Shown here piece by piece: positions 17,801-22,874 of a DNA stretch of 22,874 nucleotides. The DNA lies in contig CAUTVF010000010.1 in assembly GCA_963541805.1 (NCBI GenBank), forward strand, positions 1 through 22,874, read 5' to 3'. Below the pieces are notes generated by a model. The model made no database searches. It worked only from the letters and a program-made list of their open reading frames with translations, and was not told the origin of the DNA. This DNA is from CAUTVF01 sp963541805. Lineage in GTDB: Bacteria > Pseudomonadota > Alphaproteobacteria > Rs-D84 > CASDRH01. The position numbers and the translations under genes are program-made. Within the stretch, counting starts at the first letter, position 1; every line of letters starts with the position of its first letter.

Positions 17801-18334
17801 AAATATTTTATCCAATATTGAAGTTATATCTGAATCTCTTGTAATCAGTGAAAAGTTTGGATTAATCCCTGCTTCAATTGGAAATTTTTTTAAAATAAAT
17901 TGACAAAAAGCATGAATTGTTTCAATTCGTAGACCATATGGAGAGTCCAGTATTTTAGCAAATAAACTTTTAGCAAGTGATATTATATTCTGTTGCTCAT
18001 TAAATGTTTTATTTTCAAAGGCAATACCATATAAATTTATTAAGTCATTCTTAATTTCATTGTCTGACTTTAAAGCCCAACTTTGCAAGATATTCATAAT
18101 ACGATCTTTCATTTCAAAAGCTGCAGCACTTGTATAAGTAATCGCAAGGATTGAAGAAATCTCACTACCAGATAGCAATATACGTAATATTCTATCTATT
18201 AATACTTTTGTTTTTCCTGTTCCTGCAGACGCAGTTAACCACACCGAATATGTAGGATCCGATGCTTGTTGTTGGACTAATGTAGGATTTGTATTTTGCT
18301 TATATTCATCAAATAAAGTTTGTAAATCTTCCAT
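14798..18334 (-). CDS. addA: Double-strand break repair helicase-nuclease AddA
   Basis: The UvrD-like helicase plus RecB-type nuclease subunit of AddAB, which resects DNA ends for RecA loading. It is 1178 aa. Walker A ASAGTGKT is at 35-42, motif Ia ITYTSAAAFEMKDRI is at 65-79, TLDYDDLL is at 398-405, and motif II IDEAQD is at 435-440. Later motifs are VGDYKQSIYSFQGA, TIHGAKGLQAKIVFLPD and LLYVAITRAEEAVYI. The C-terminal nuclease has GTLFH (His ~1029), RIDKL (Asp ~1108), VDYKT (Asp1123, Lys1125) and a following Gln ~1144, so it looks catalytically complete. The opening TLVQQQASDP is typical of alphaproteobacterial AddA. AddB, usually directly upstream, is absent here; groEL lies upstream instead. 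The last 18 codons overlap the end of the convergent exonuclease gene. Confidence 0.93.
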   Translation of the reverse strand: MEDLQTLFDEYKQNTNPTLVQQQASDPTYSVWLTASAGTGKTKVLIDRILRILLSGSEISSILAITYTSAAAFEMKDRIMNILQSWALKSDNEIKNDLINLYGIAFENKTFNEQQNIISLAKSLFAKILDSPYGLRIETIHAFCQFILKKFPIEAGINPNFSLITRDSDITSILDKIFKVIITNRDKNISDILNVLSRYKPDNDLFKIVEAINSVGRNFNKLFSNYNINLDNFDKLLQPIFLEKYNVDKSIVLTDNYNNLVDEYIKYTKQELVKSFNDLHNLSLEICGKSSDPLYEKKIGKTPIEQAQKIISFIQKYKETLDFDITDYINLWKTNFNTKRLIKDIPISEKILQNLNDTTQKISSDIIQLKYLEYGYAITKFAYILIQKYHEQKQSQSTLDYDDLLVKTLQLLTKSSDYSAWVLYKLDHGINHILIDEAQDTTPEQWEIIDALSDGFFYSGVSKDNIKTIFVVGDYKQSIYSFQGANIDNFDYYHDKFEQKIKEHGFIFKNLNLDTSFRTSCPVLSFVNTMLLNKNISSGIISKRDTENNYIHKVAAKNFDLPGVVELWPVIAEESEKENYDYWNPRQVIFENILAKSKLAKLIANKIKVLVNQGVRLGDILILVGRRTDASILSYLVKKLIDAKIDIAGVDRIVLKNNIIICDLIALAQICISEYDDLNVASVLKSPFFGFNEDSVFNVCHGRDDKTVIQILSEKYPDVYKEFKIIQKVALSGVTPFDFFNFVLNRNDNLKKCYCRAGMETEEVIQEFLSLCILFEQSSDHYLGLPGFIGWIFQDDTTIKRSVEKNDDKLRIMTIHGAKGLQAKIVFLPDTLSGFNTSNNGNIKILFNENDKKDLLPYIRPANVKETDVYINVRDNYRTRQAEEKKRLLYVAITRAEEAVYICGYGNKTLTEDKLLYNGNIKNVYDMALSTFSKLSEKYTLEKVSDVMFDDINCIGSKDIIRLPKYVDNKLISASKQDINNYKDQMNFDRVIIPFKCIDDNRRCVGNKDDIYSPDVKDDIGILYGTLFHKLLEIIPVNYSETEKEKLKIVLTKFLQTVDFLNAKQKLELVNKLISGLNKQQIRNIILNPNSLNEVNIAGADGKIYRIDKLIIDEGTRTILIVDYKTNSGAEGKSKEYLDKYKNQLSTYKSIMTNIYPDYLIKTAILWIYDFSISMFDL

Positions 18335-18370
18335 GCAACTTTTATAACACTACAAAACAAACTTTTAAAT

Positions 18371-18400
18371 AAAAAAGTTGATACCGAGATATCAACTTTT
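18371..18400 (-). terminator. Intrinsic terminator of groEL
   Basis: Inverted repeat AAAAGTTGATA / TATCAACTTTT with a 6-base loop, followed on the minus strand by a run of six T. It lies 30 bases past the groEL stop and before the addA start, isolating addA from groEL transcription. Confidence 0.82.
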
Positions 18401-18429
18401 CATGTTATGATCAGAATAAGATATATTGA

Positions 18430-20088
18430 TTACATCATTCCCATTCCGCCCATACCACCCATTGAATTTAATTTATCATCACTATCTTTTTCTGGGTTAT
18501 CTGCAATCATAGCTTCCGTTGTTAACAGTAATCCAGATACGGATACTGCATTTTGAAGAGCACAACGCACAACCTTTGCAGGATCAATAATTCCAGCTTT
18601 CATCATATCAACATATGCTTCTTTTGTATCATGTTTACTTGCATCATAACCAATATTTGAATCTTTTTCTTGTAATTCAAATAATTTTCCAATTATTGCT
18701 CCATCATCTTTTCCAGCATTTTTTGCAATTTGACGGATAGGGGCCTGAAGTGCCTTTAATACAATTGAAACACCTGCCTTCTGATCATCACCATCAACTT
18801 TCAAAGACTCCAGTACTTTAGATGAATTTAACAACATTACACCACCACCAGGTACAATTCCCTCGGCAACTGCGGCACGTGTTGCAGCAACTGCGTCATC
18901 AACTCTATCTTTCTTTTCCTTTACTTCCAATTCTGAATTGCCACCAACTTTTATAACTGCAACTCCACCAGCCAATTTTGCAAGACGTTCTGATAATTTT
19001 TCTTTGTCATATTCAGATGTCGTTGTCGAAATTGCGGACCGAATTTCAGATACTCTCTGCTCAAGTAAATTTTTATCACCAGCGCCATCAATAATCGTAG
19101 TATTTTCTTTAGAAACAATTATTCGCTTTGCAAGTCCAAGAGAATCCAAAGTTGCAGCGTCTAACTTCATACCCAACTCTTCTGAAATGAACTCTGCACC
19201 TGTTAAGATCGCAATATCTTTTAACATTTCTTTTTTACGATCTCCAAATCCTGGTGCCTTAACTGCAACAATTTTCAAACCTCCACGAATACGGTTTACA
19301 ACCAAAGTTGCCAAAGCATCTCCATCGATATCATCTGCAATTATCAAAAGTGGTTTTCCAGATTTTGCAACTCCTTCTAATATTGGCAAAATAGATTGTA
19401 AATTAGAAATCTTTCCATCGTAAACTAATATTGAAGCATTATCATAAGTACACTCCATTTTTTCAGCTTGAGTTACAAAATAAGGAGACAAATAACCACG
19501 ATCAAATTGCATTCCTTCAACAACATCTACAGAAGTCTCCATTCCTTTTGCTTCTTCAACTGTTATTACTCCTTCATTTCCAACTTTTGAAAAAGCATCT
19601 GCAATCATACTGCCCAATTCTTTATCTGAATTCGCAGATATCGTTGCAACATTCACGATTTCAGAATTGCCTGATATTTTCTTTGATGTCTTTTTAATAT
19701 GATCAACAACTGCATCGGATGCTGCTTCAATTCCCTTTTTAATCTCCATTGGGTTCATACCTGCTTGAACCAACTTTAGTCCTTCATTGTAAATTGCATT
19801 TGCAAGAACTGTTGCCGTAGTGGTTCCATCACCTGCATCTTCGGCTGTTTTTGCGGCGACTGATTTTACCAACTCTGCCCCAACTTTTTCCAATGGATCC
19901 GACAATTCAACAGATTTTGCAACAGTTACCCCATCTTTTGTAATAACTGGTGATCCATATGATTTTTCAATTACAACATTTCTACCTTTTGGACCCAATG
20001 TTGTTGCAACAGCAGATGCAAGTTTTTCAATACCTTTCTGCATCTTTGATCTAGCTTCATTTCCATACTCAATAATCTTTTTTGCCAT
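18430..20088 (-). CDS. groEL: Chaperonin GroEL (60 kDa)
   Basis: ATP-dependent protein-folding chamber subunit in the cytoplasm, normally working with GroES. It is 552 aa, the standard length. The apical, intermediate and equatorial segments are intact, with ATLGPKGRNVVIEKSYGSP, the ATP motif EDAGDGTTTAT (~84-94), VAVKAPGFGDRKKEMLKDIAI, VGGNSELEVKEKKDRVDDA and GIVPGGGVMLL, ending in the usual GGMGGMGMM tail. The start has AAAGGATG just upstream. No groES lies on either side: only 186 bases separate the start from the next gene, which is divergent, and downstream is a terminator. It looks richer in G+C than surrounding genes, as expected for a highly expressed gene. No CIRCE inverted repeat was found upstream. 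Confidence 0.97.
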   Translation of the reverse strand: MAKKIIEYGNEARSKMQKGIEKLASAVATTLGPKGRNVVIEKSYGSPVITKDGVTVAKSVELSDPLEKVGAELVKSVAAKTAEDAGDGTTTATVLANAIYNEGLKLVQAGMNPMEIKKGIEAASDAVVDHIKKTSKKISGNSEIVNVATISANSDKELGSMIADAFSKVGNEGVITVEEAKGMETSVDVVEGMQFDRGYLSPYFVTQAEKMECTYDNASILVYDGKISNLQSILPILEGVAKSGKPLLIIADDIDGDALATLVVNRIRGGLKIVAVKAPGFGDRKKEMLKDIAILTGAEFISEELGMKLDAATLDSLGLAKRIIVSKENTTIIDGAGDKNLLEQRVSEIRSAISTTTSEYDKEKLSERLAKLAGGVAVIKVGGNSELEVKEKKDRVDDAVAATRAAVAEGIVPGGGVMLLNSSKVLESLKVDGDDQKAGVSIVLKALQAPIRQIAKNAGKDDGAIIGKLFELQEKDSNIGYDASKHDTKEAYVDMMKAGIIDPAKVVRCALQNAVSVSGLLLTTEAMIADNPEKDSDDKLNSMGGMGGMGMM

Positions 20089-20136
20089 TATTTACATCCT
20101 TTCCATCTACATGTTTGTAATTCTTTGACCTCTAGT

Positions 20137-20164
20137 TAAATAATATCTGATATGGAAAAGTCAA
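20137..20164 (-). promoter_or_regulatory. Probable groEL promoter
   Basis: Minus-strand TTGACT (20159-20164, preceded by CC), 16-base spacer, TATTTA (20137-20142). CCTTGACT also resembles a heat-shock sigma -35 (CTTGAAA), but no convincing CCCCAT-type -10 follows. It is placed about 50 bases before the groEL ATG. Confidence 0.45.
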
Positions 20165-20214
20165 GGATCCAATTAAAACTAAAAATATATTGTTATAAAA
20201 CAGTACCTGTACAC

Positions 20215-20242
20215 TTGACAAAATATATTTTTTGTTTATATT
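20215..20242 (+). promoter_or_regulatory. Strong promoter of the 20275 gene
   Basis: Perfect TTGACA (20215-20220), 16-base spacer, TATATT (20237-20242). The leader of about 25 bases ends in AGGAGG (20264-20269). The -35 side TTGACAAAAT and the TATTTTTAGGAGG leader recur upstream of the 20969 gene. Confidence 0.72.
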
Positions 20243-20274
20243 TATATTTACAAACTTATTTTTAGGAGGGTGCA

Positions 20275-20823
20275 ATGTTATATTTAATACCAGTTGTACT
20301 TATAATAGTGTTGGTGGTTGTAGCTCATTTTATACAAGATAATGAAGATTTAATATTCAGAGGAATTTGCCTGATAGTTGTCAGTGTAGTTTTTGTAACT
20401 ATATATTATTTGAATGTTATTGATACAAATAACAAAAAAAAATATGAAGCTAGTAAAAGATTTGTCACTTATTCTGTTTATATAGACGGATTAAGAAATG
20501 ATGGATCTGAGAAGGTCTTAGATGCTAAGCTAGTTCGTAGTTACAATTCAAAATATGTTGATTTTGATACAGGAAATATTCAAGATAAGCTGTATATTTC
20601 TAAATACAATGACATTGAACAAATTAGGGTATACCAAGAATTTGAATATGGTATTTCTTGTAAGAAGGATGACATTATAGTATTCAGTGTCCTTCCAGGA
20701 TATGATATTATATCTTGGGATGGTGCTGATCCTGTAAAAGTTACTAACAGAAGAGCTATATTAATCCCTCAAAAAGACGGTAACAAAGAATTAAACATTA
20801 TTGTTCATGTCAAGAAACTTTGA
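20275..20823 (+). CDS. Small membrane-anchored protein, unknown family
   Basis: A 182-aa protein that I do not recognise. It opens with two closely spaced hydrophobic segments (residues ~2-19, LYLIPVVLIIVLVVVAHF, and ~27-47, LIFRGICLIVVSVVFVTIYYL), a hairpin that would place the remaining ~130 residues on one side of the inner membrane. The soluble part is rich in alternating hydrophobic/polar strands (FVTYSVYIDGL, KYVDFDTGNI, IIVFSVLPGYDIISWDG, NIIVHVKKL), suggesting an all-beta domain. Start: perfect AGGAGG five bases before the ATG, and a strong promoter. It is a single-gene unit closed by a terminator and divergent from groEL. Promoter and ribosome site indicate high expression. Confidence 0.75.
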   Translation: MLYLIPVVLIIVLVVVAHFIQDNEDLIFRGICLIVVSVVFVTIYYLNVIDTNNKKKYEASKRFVTYSVYIDGLRNDGSEKVLDAKLVRSYNSKYVDFDTGNIQDKLYISKYNDIEQIRVYQEFEYGISCKKDDIIVFSVLPGYDIISWDGADPVKVTNRRAILIPQKDGNKELNIIVHVKKL

Positions 20824-20835
20824 CCATCACCATCG

Positions 20836-20865
20836 AAAAAGCTTCTGATTTTCAGGAGCTTTTTT
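20836..20865 (+). terminator. Intrinsic terminator of the 20275 gene
   Basis: Stem AAAAAGCTTCTG / CAGGAGCTTTTT (one T-G pair) with a 5-base loop and a T tail, 12 bases after the stop codon. Confidence 0.85.
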
Positions 20866-20908
20866 CATACCTTTATATAATATAGATTATAAATTAAAAT
20901 TAATTTCA

Positions 20909-20936
20909 TTGACAAAATTATATTATTGTCCATAAT
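20909..20936 (+). promoter_or_regulatory. Strong promoter of the 20969 gene
   Basis: Perfect TTGACA (20909-20914), 16-base spacer, CATAAT (20931-20936), then a short leader with AGGAGG (20955-20960) eight bases before the ATG. It closely resembles the promoter-leader of the 20275 gene. Confidence 0.72.
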
Positions 20937-20968
20937 AACAAAAAATCTATTTTTAGGAGGTACCTGAT

Positions 20969-21745
20969 ATGGGTAACATTCGTTTATTTGGTGTAAGTAC
21001 AGATCGCTTGATGCAGCTGAGAAAGGTAGCAAAGCAACATAGCTATGCCTACGATTTCGGAGAAACTTTTGAGGCGATGGCTGATTCGTTATCTGATACG
21101 ATACAAGGATGCCGTTCAAATCAAATCTTTGACTTTACAAGATTCTTGGCTATGACTCAGCTAATTTTTGTCGGAGCTCCCGGGGTTGGTTATGATGAGC
21201 TTGCTGTTCTTTTTTCTGCTGCTTCCGATATTCCACTGGTTGATTGGGATTTCTTTATGGAAAAACCTATCGTAGAGTTGATTGAAGCAGGAGTTATTAA
21301 AAGTAAGGATGAATTTCGATCGCAATCAAGTGCAGGTAAAGTCGGCACTGGGACTTTTGACCACAGTTACAAATCTATGCAATATACTGCATGGATATTG
21401 TGGGCAGAGGCCGTTGCAAAGGGAAACATTCCGCACTGCAATGCAGGAAAAATAATGAAGTATCCTGAAATTGTTTCTGCTTTGAAGAAGATAGGATTCC
21501 GGTTTGTCAAAATCAACGTACCGCTTTGTAAGTATATTCATATATTGAATAAATATGAATATATCAAGCATCACAGCAACTGGCAAGCGGCAGAGAAGCA
21601 GGGGAAAATATCCCAATTTGCTGAAAAACGCTGGAATGAAAGCGAGGATTTGTTCAAAAAGAACAAAAATCTTATCGATTTGGAAATCAGCTACAATGAT
21701 GATCCGATCGAAATGATTAAGGATGTCATAGTTCCCAGTTTTTAA
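20969..21745 (+). CDS. Unknown cytoplasmic protein, base composition unlike neighbours
   Basis: A 258-aa protein that I cannot assign. It has no signal peptide or membrane segment. Residues ~66-80 (LIFVGAPGVGYDELA) look like a P-loop of the AAA type but lack the essential Lys-Ser/Thr (GYD in place of GKS/T), so ATP binding is doubtful and the likeness may be chance. PLVDWDFFMEKPIVELIEAGVI follows. The C-terminal third is helical and Lys-rich (NWQAAEKQGKISQFAEKRWNESEDLFKKNKN). Sampled stretches contain about 45-47% G+C, against about 30% in neighbouring genes, and use codons such as CGC, CTG and CCG more often, suggesting recent transfer or strong codon selection. It has its own promoter, a perfect AGGAGG, and a strong terminator, so it is a single-gene unit expected to be well expressed. 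Confidence 0.8.
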   Translation: MGNIRLFGVSTDRLMQLRKVAKQHSYAYDFGETFEAMADSLSDTIQGCRSNQIFDFTRFLAMTQLIFVGAPGVGYDELAVLFSAASDIPLVDWDFFMEKPIVELIEAGVIKSKDEFRSQSSAGKVGTGTFDHSYKSMQYTAWILWAEAVAKGNIPHCNAGKIMKYPEIVSALKKIGFRFVKINVPLCKYIHILNKYEYIKHHSNWQAAEKQGKISQFAEKRWNESEDLFKKNKNLIDLEISYNDDPIEMIKDVIVPSF

Positions 21746-21757
21746 CTTACACAGATG

Positions 21758-21785
21758 AGAGGGCTAAGAATAGCCCTCTTTTTTT
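21758..21785 (+). terminator. Intrinsic terminator of the 20969 gene
   Basis: Perfect 9-bp stem AGAGGGCTA / TAGCCCTCT with an AGAA tetraloop, followed by a T run, 12 bases after the stop codon. Confidence 0.92.
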
Positions 21786-21970
21786 ATTCATTAATAATCA
21801 ACAAATCGTAATTAAGTAACATAGCGAACAAAAACTTTTTCAATTAATTAACTAAATCCAATATTTTAACAATTTTATTTTTCAAAAAATAAAGAATCTT
21901 TATAGACATAAATTTCACAATAAAAATTCATCAAAAACTTTAAAACCGGAACGAATAACTGAGAAAGAGC

Positions 21971-21996
21971 TTGACAAGCTGTGGGGGGGGTAGAAT
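21971..21996 (+). promoter_or_regulatory. Promoter with G8 spacer, probable phase-variable switch
   Basis: TTGACA (21971-21976) and TAGAAT (21991-21996; 5 of 6 match TATAAT) separated by only 14 bases, eight of which are an uninterrupted G run. A start site about 7 bases past the -10 would leave a leader of about 24 bases holding GAGGAAGG (22015-22022) just before the ATG at 22027. As written, the spacer is too short for good activity; three more G would give the optimal 17. The rest of the stretch from 21786 to 21970 is AT-rich, and I see no gene in it. Confidence 0.6.
21983..21990 (+). repeat. Homopolymeric G8 tract
   Basis: Eight consecutive G, exceptional in sequence this AT-rich, and the longest G or C run I see in the window. 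It lies exactly between the -35 and -10 hexamers of the downstream gene. Confidence 0.95.
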
Positions 21997-22026
21997 GCAA
22001 AAAATTTCTTTAAAGAGGAAGGTGTT

Positions 22027-22874
22027 ATGATAAGGTTGTTAAATAATGTATTGAATTGTTTATTAGGTTTATCAAATAAATTTTATAAGAGTTTTAGTTT
22101 ATTTAAGGTATTACAAGGTAAGTATAAATGTTGTAATAATAATGATATTAGTAATAAAAATAAGAAGAATTATTACTCAAATAAGACTAATCTTAATAAA
22201 GATAAATATTTAAAATATATTTCATTAAATTCATTTAAATCTGTTTTTGTATCATTAGTTTTATTATTTTCCATCTCTCCATCATATGCAGAATTACAAG
22301 AGATAAAAGAAGATTGGGTATGTCATGATTTTGCTGATAAATTTTGTCTCTTCGAAGATATTTATGGTTGTAGTGTACCTGAGAGATATAAGAATATTGA
22401 TTACAAAATCGGTCGATGTGTTAAAAAAAGTGAAATAATTGATGGAAATAAGTGCCTTATTGATAGAAGTGAGCCAGTAGAAATAGATAATAAAGTATAT
22501 TTTCTAGGATTTGGAACTAGCTCTATGGGTGGCATAGGATCCAATGATTCTATTATAATACTAGGTAGAGATGGTTTCAGGGGAATATTTCAAAAGTTAC
22601 CAGATGGAAATATGCAGATGCTTTCACCTGATGCTGAACAAATATTATCTGGATATAAACCAGAAGTAGGAAAAATTTACAAGGAAGGGGATAAGATAGT
22701 AGGGTTAGTTAAGGAAACTAAGGGTATTGGATATTATAATGTATTAAAACTACCTGGAAATAAGAGTTGTGGATTATTGAGAGAGAATAGTTCTTGTCTT
22801 AAAACTTGTTCAAGTAAAAAAGAAAATAAGATAGTTGACGGAAAGGAAGTTGAAAGCCCATCCGAATGTGATAA
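22027..22874 (+). CDS. Cysteine-rich secreted protein with long leader (3' partial)
   Basis: Open from ATG 22027 to the window end (282 codons and counting), so the C-terminus is outside. The start is supported by GAGGAAGG a few bases upstream. Residues 1-70 are a long polar leader rich in Asn, Lys and Tyr. A signal-peptide-like hydrophobic core follows (~72-84, SVFVSLVLLFSIS) with cleavage predicted after SYA at residue 88. The mature part begins ELQEIKEDWVC and contains nine Cys in about 195 residues (WVC, FC, GCS, GRC, KC, SC, SSC, TC, EC), consistent with disulphides outside the cytoplasm. It also holds Gly-rich segments such as FLGFGTSSMGGIGSND. I recognise no family. The G8 promoter upstream suggests a variable surface or secreted antigen (inference). 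Confidence 0.7.
   Translation, partial: MIRLLNNVLNCLLGLSNKFYKSFSLFKVLQGKYKCCNNNDISNKNKKNYYSNKTNLNKDKYLKYISLNSFKSVFVSLVLLFSISPSYAELQEIKEDWVCHDFADKFCLFEDIYGCSVPERYKNIDYKIGRCVKKSEIIDGNKCLIDRSEPVEIDNKVYFLGFGTSSMGGIGSNDSIIILGRDGFRGIFQKLPDGNMQMLSPDAEQILSGYKPEVGKIYKEGDKIVGLVKETKGIGYYNVLKLPGNKSCGLLRENSSCLKTCSSKKENKIVDGKEVESPSECD

Noticed and set aside
14854..18334. Possibility that polA continues by frameshift beyond the exonuclease
   Set aside because: The following plus-strand frames show no polymerase or proofreading motifs, and the region is fully used by addA on the minus strand.
18938..19423. 161-codon open frame antisense to groEL
   Set aside because: It lies wholly inside the conserved groEL gene, has no ribosome site, and its composition is the complement pattern expected from groEL codons.
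20089..20274. Search for groES or a CIRCE operator upstream of groEL
   Set aside because: The gap is too short for groES, no short frame resembles it, and no TTAGCACTC/GAGTGCTAA inverted repeat is present.
21034..21230. Calling the 20969 protein an ATPase from GAPGVGYDEL
   Set aside because: The essential Lys and Ser/Thr of Walker A are missing and no Walker B or sensor motifs were seen, so only a resemblance is noted.
1..22874. CRISPR arrays, insertion sequences, integrases, rRNA genes, att sites at the tRNA
   Set aside because: No regularly spaced repeats, transposase or integrase motifs, rRNA sequence or duplicated tRNA 3' end were found.
20200..22874. Toxin-antitoxin or defence operon at the right end
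   Set aside because: The three genes are each separately promoted; the first two are also separately terminated. None overlap, and no nuclease, kinase or antitoxin motifs are visible, so a multi-gene defence system is not supported.

Overview
The window is very AT-rich (roughly 70% A+T by eye) and densely coded, and it reads as a piece of a low-GC, probably genome-reduced, host-associated alphaproteobacterium. The evidence is the alphaproteobacterial style of AddA, MtaB, RNase J, MlaD and TrhP, a Gram-negative outer-membrane beta-barrel protein, very short intergenic spaces and convergent genes that touch or overlap. I cannot name the genus from sequence alone. A dimeric-type glycyl-tRNA synthetase, a groEL without an adjacent groES and a stand-alone PolA-type 5'-3' exonuclease are unusual for the class.

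Layout. 1-1270 (+): 3' part of mtaB (tRNA methylthiotransferase). 4904-1272 (-): one probable transcription unit of tRNA-Arg(CCT), glyS, mlaD and recN, read from a TTGACT/TAAACT promoter. 5030-6650 (+): an outer-membrane beta-barrel protein, then a 16S/23S rRNA pseudouridine synthase of the RsuA/RluB family. 10131-6640 (-): RNase J, a SuhB/inositol-monophosphatase homologue that has lost its catalytic residues, and a membrane-anchored TPR protein. 10236-11909 (+): rlmE and a two-membrane-segment coiled-coil protein, closed by a bidirectional terminator. 13784-11951 (-): TrhP (U32 family) and a secreted cyclophilin-like protein. 13828-14853 (+): PolA-type 5'-3' exonuclease. 18334-14798 (-): AddA helicase-nuclease, overlapping the exonuclease tail to tail by 56 bp. 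20088-18430 (-): groEL with its own terminator.

The right end (20200-22874) differs in style. Three genes of unrecognised family lie in a row, each with its own TTGACA promoter and strong Shine-Dalgarno; the first two are followed by clear intrinsic terminators. Those first two have strikingly similar promoter-leader segments. The second, at 20969, is clearly richer in G+C than its neighbours. The third runs off the window and encodes a cysteine-rich secreted protein with a very long N-terminal leader. Its promoter carries a run of eight G between the -35 and -10 boxes, giving a 14-bp spacer. This is the classic arrangement for phase variation by slipped-strand change of promoter spacing and is the most exciting signal in the window.

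Functionally the conserved part is mostly RNA modification and decay (MtaB, RsuA/RluB, RlmE, TrhP, RNase J, tRNA-Arg, GlyRS), DNA break repair (RecN, AddA, 5'-3' exonuclease), protein folding (GroEL) and envelope (MlaD, beta-barrel protein).
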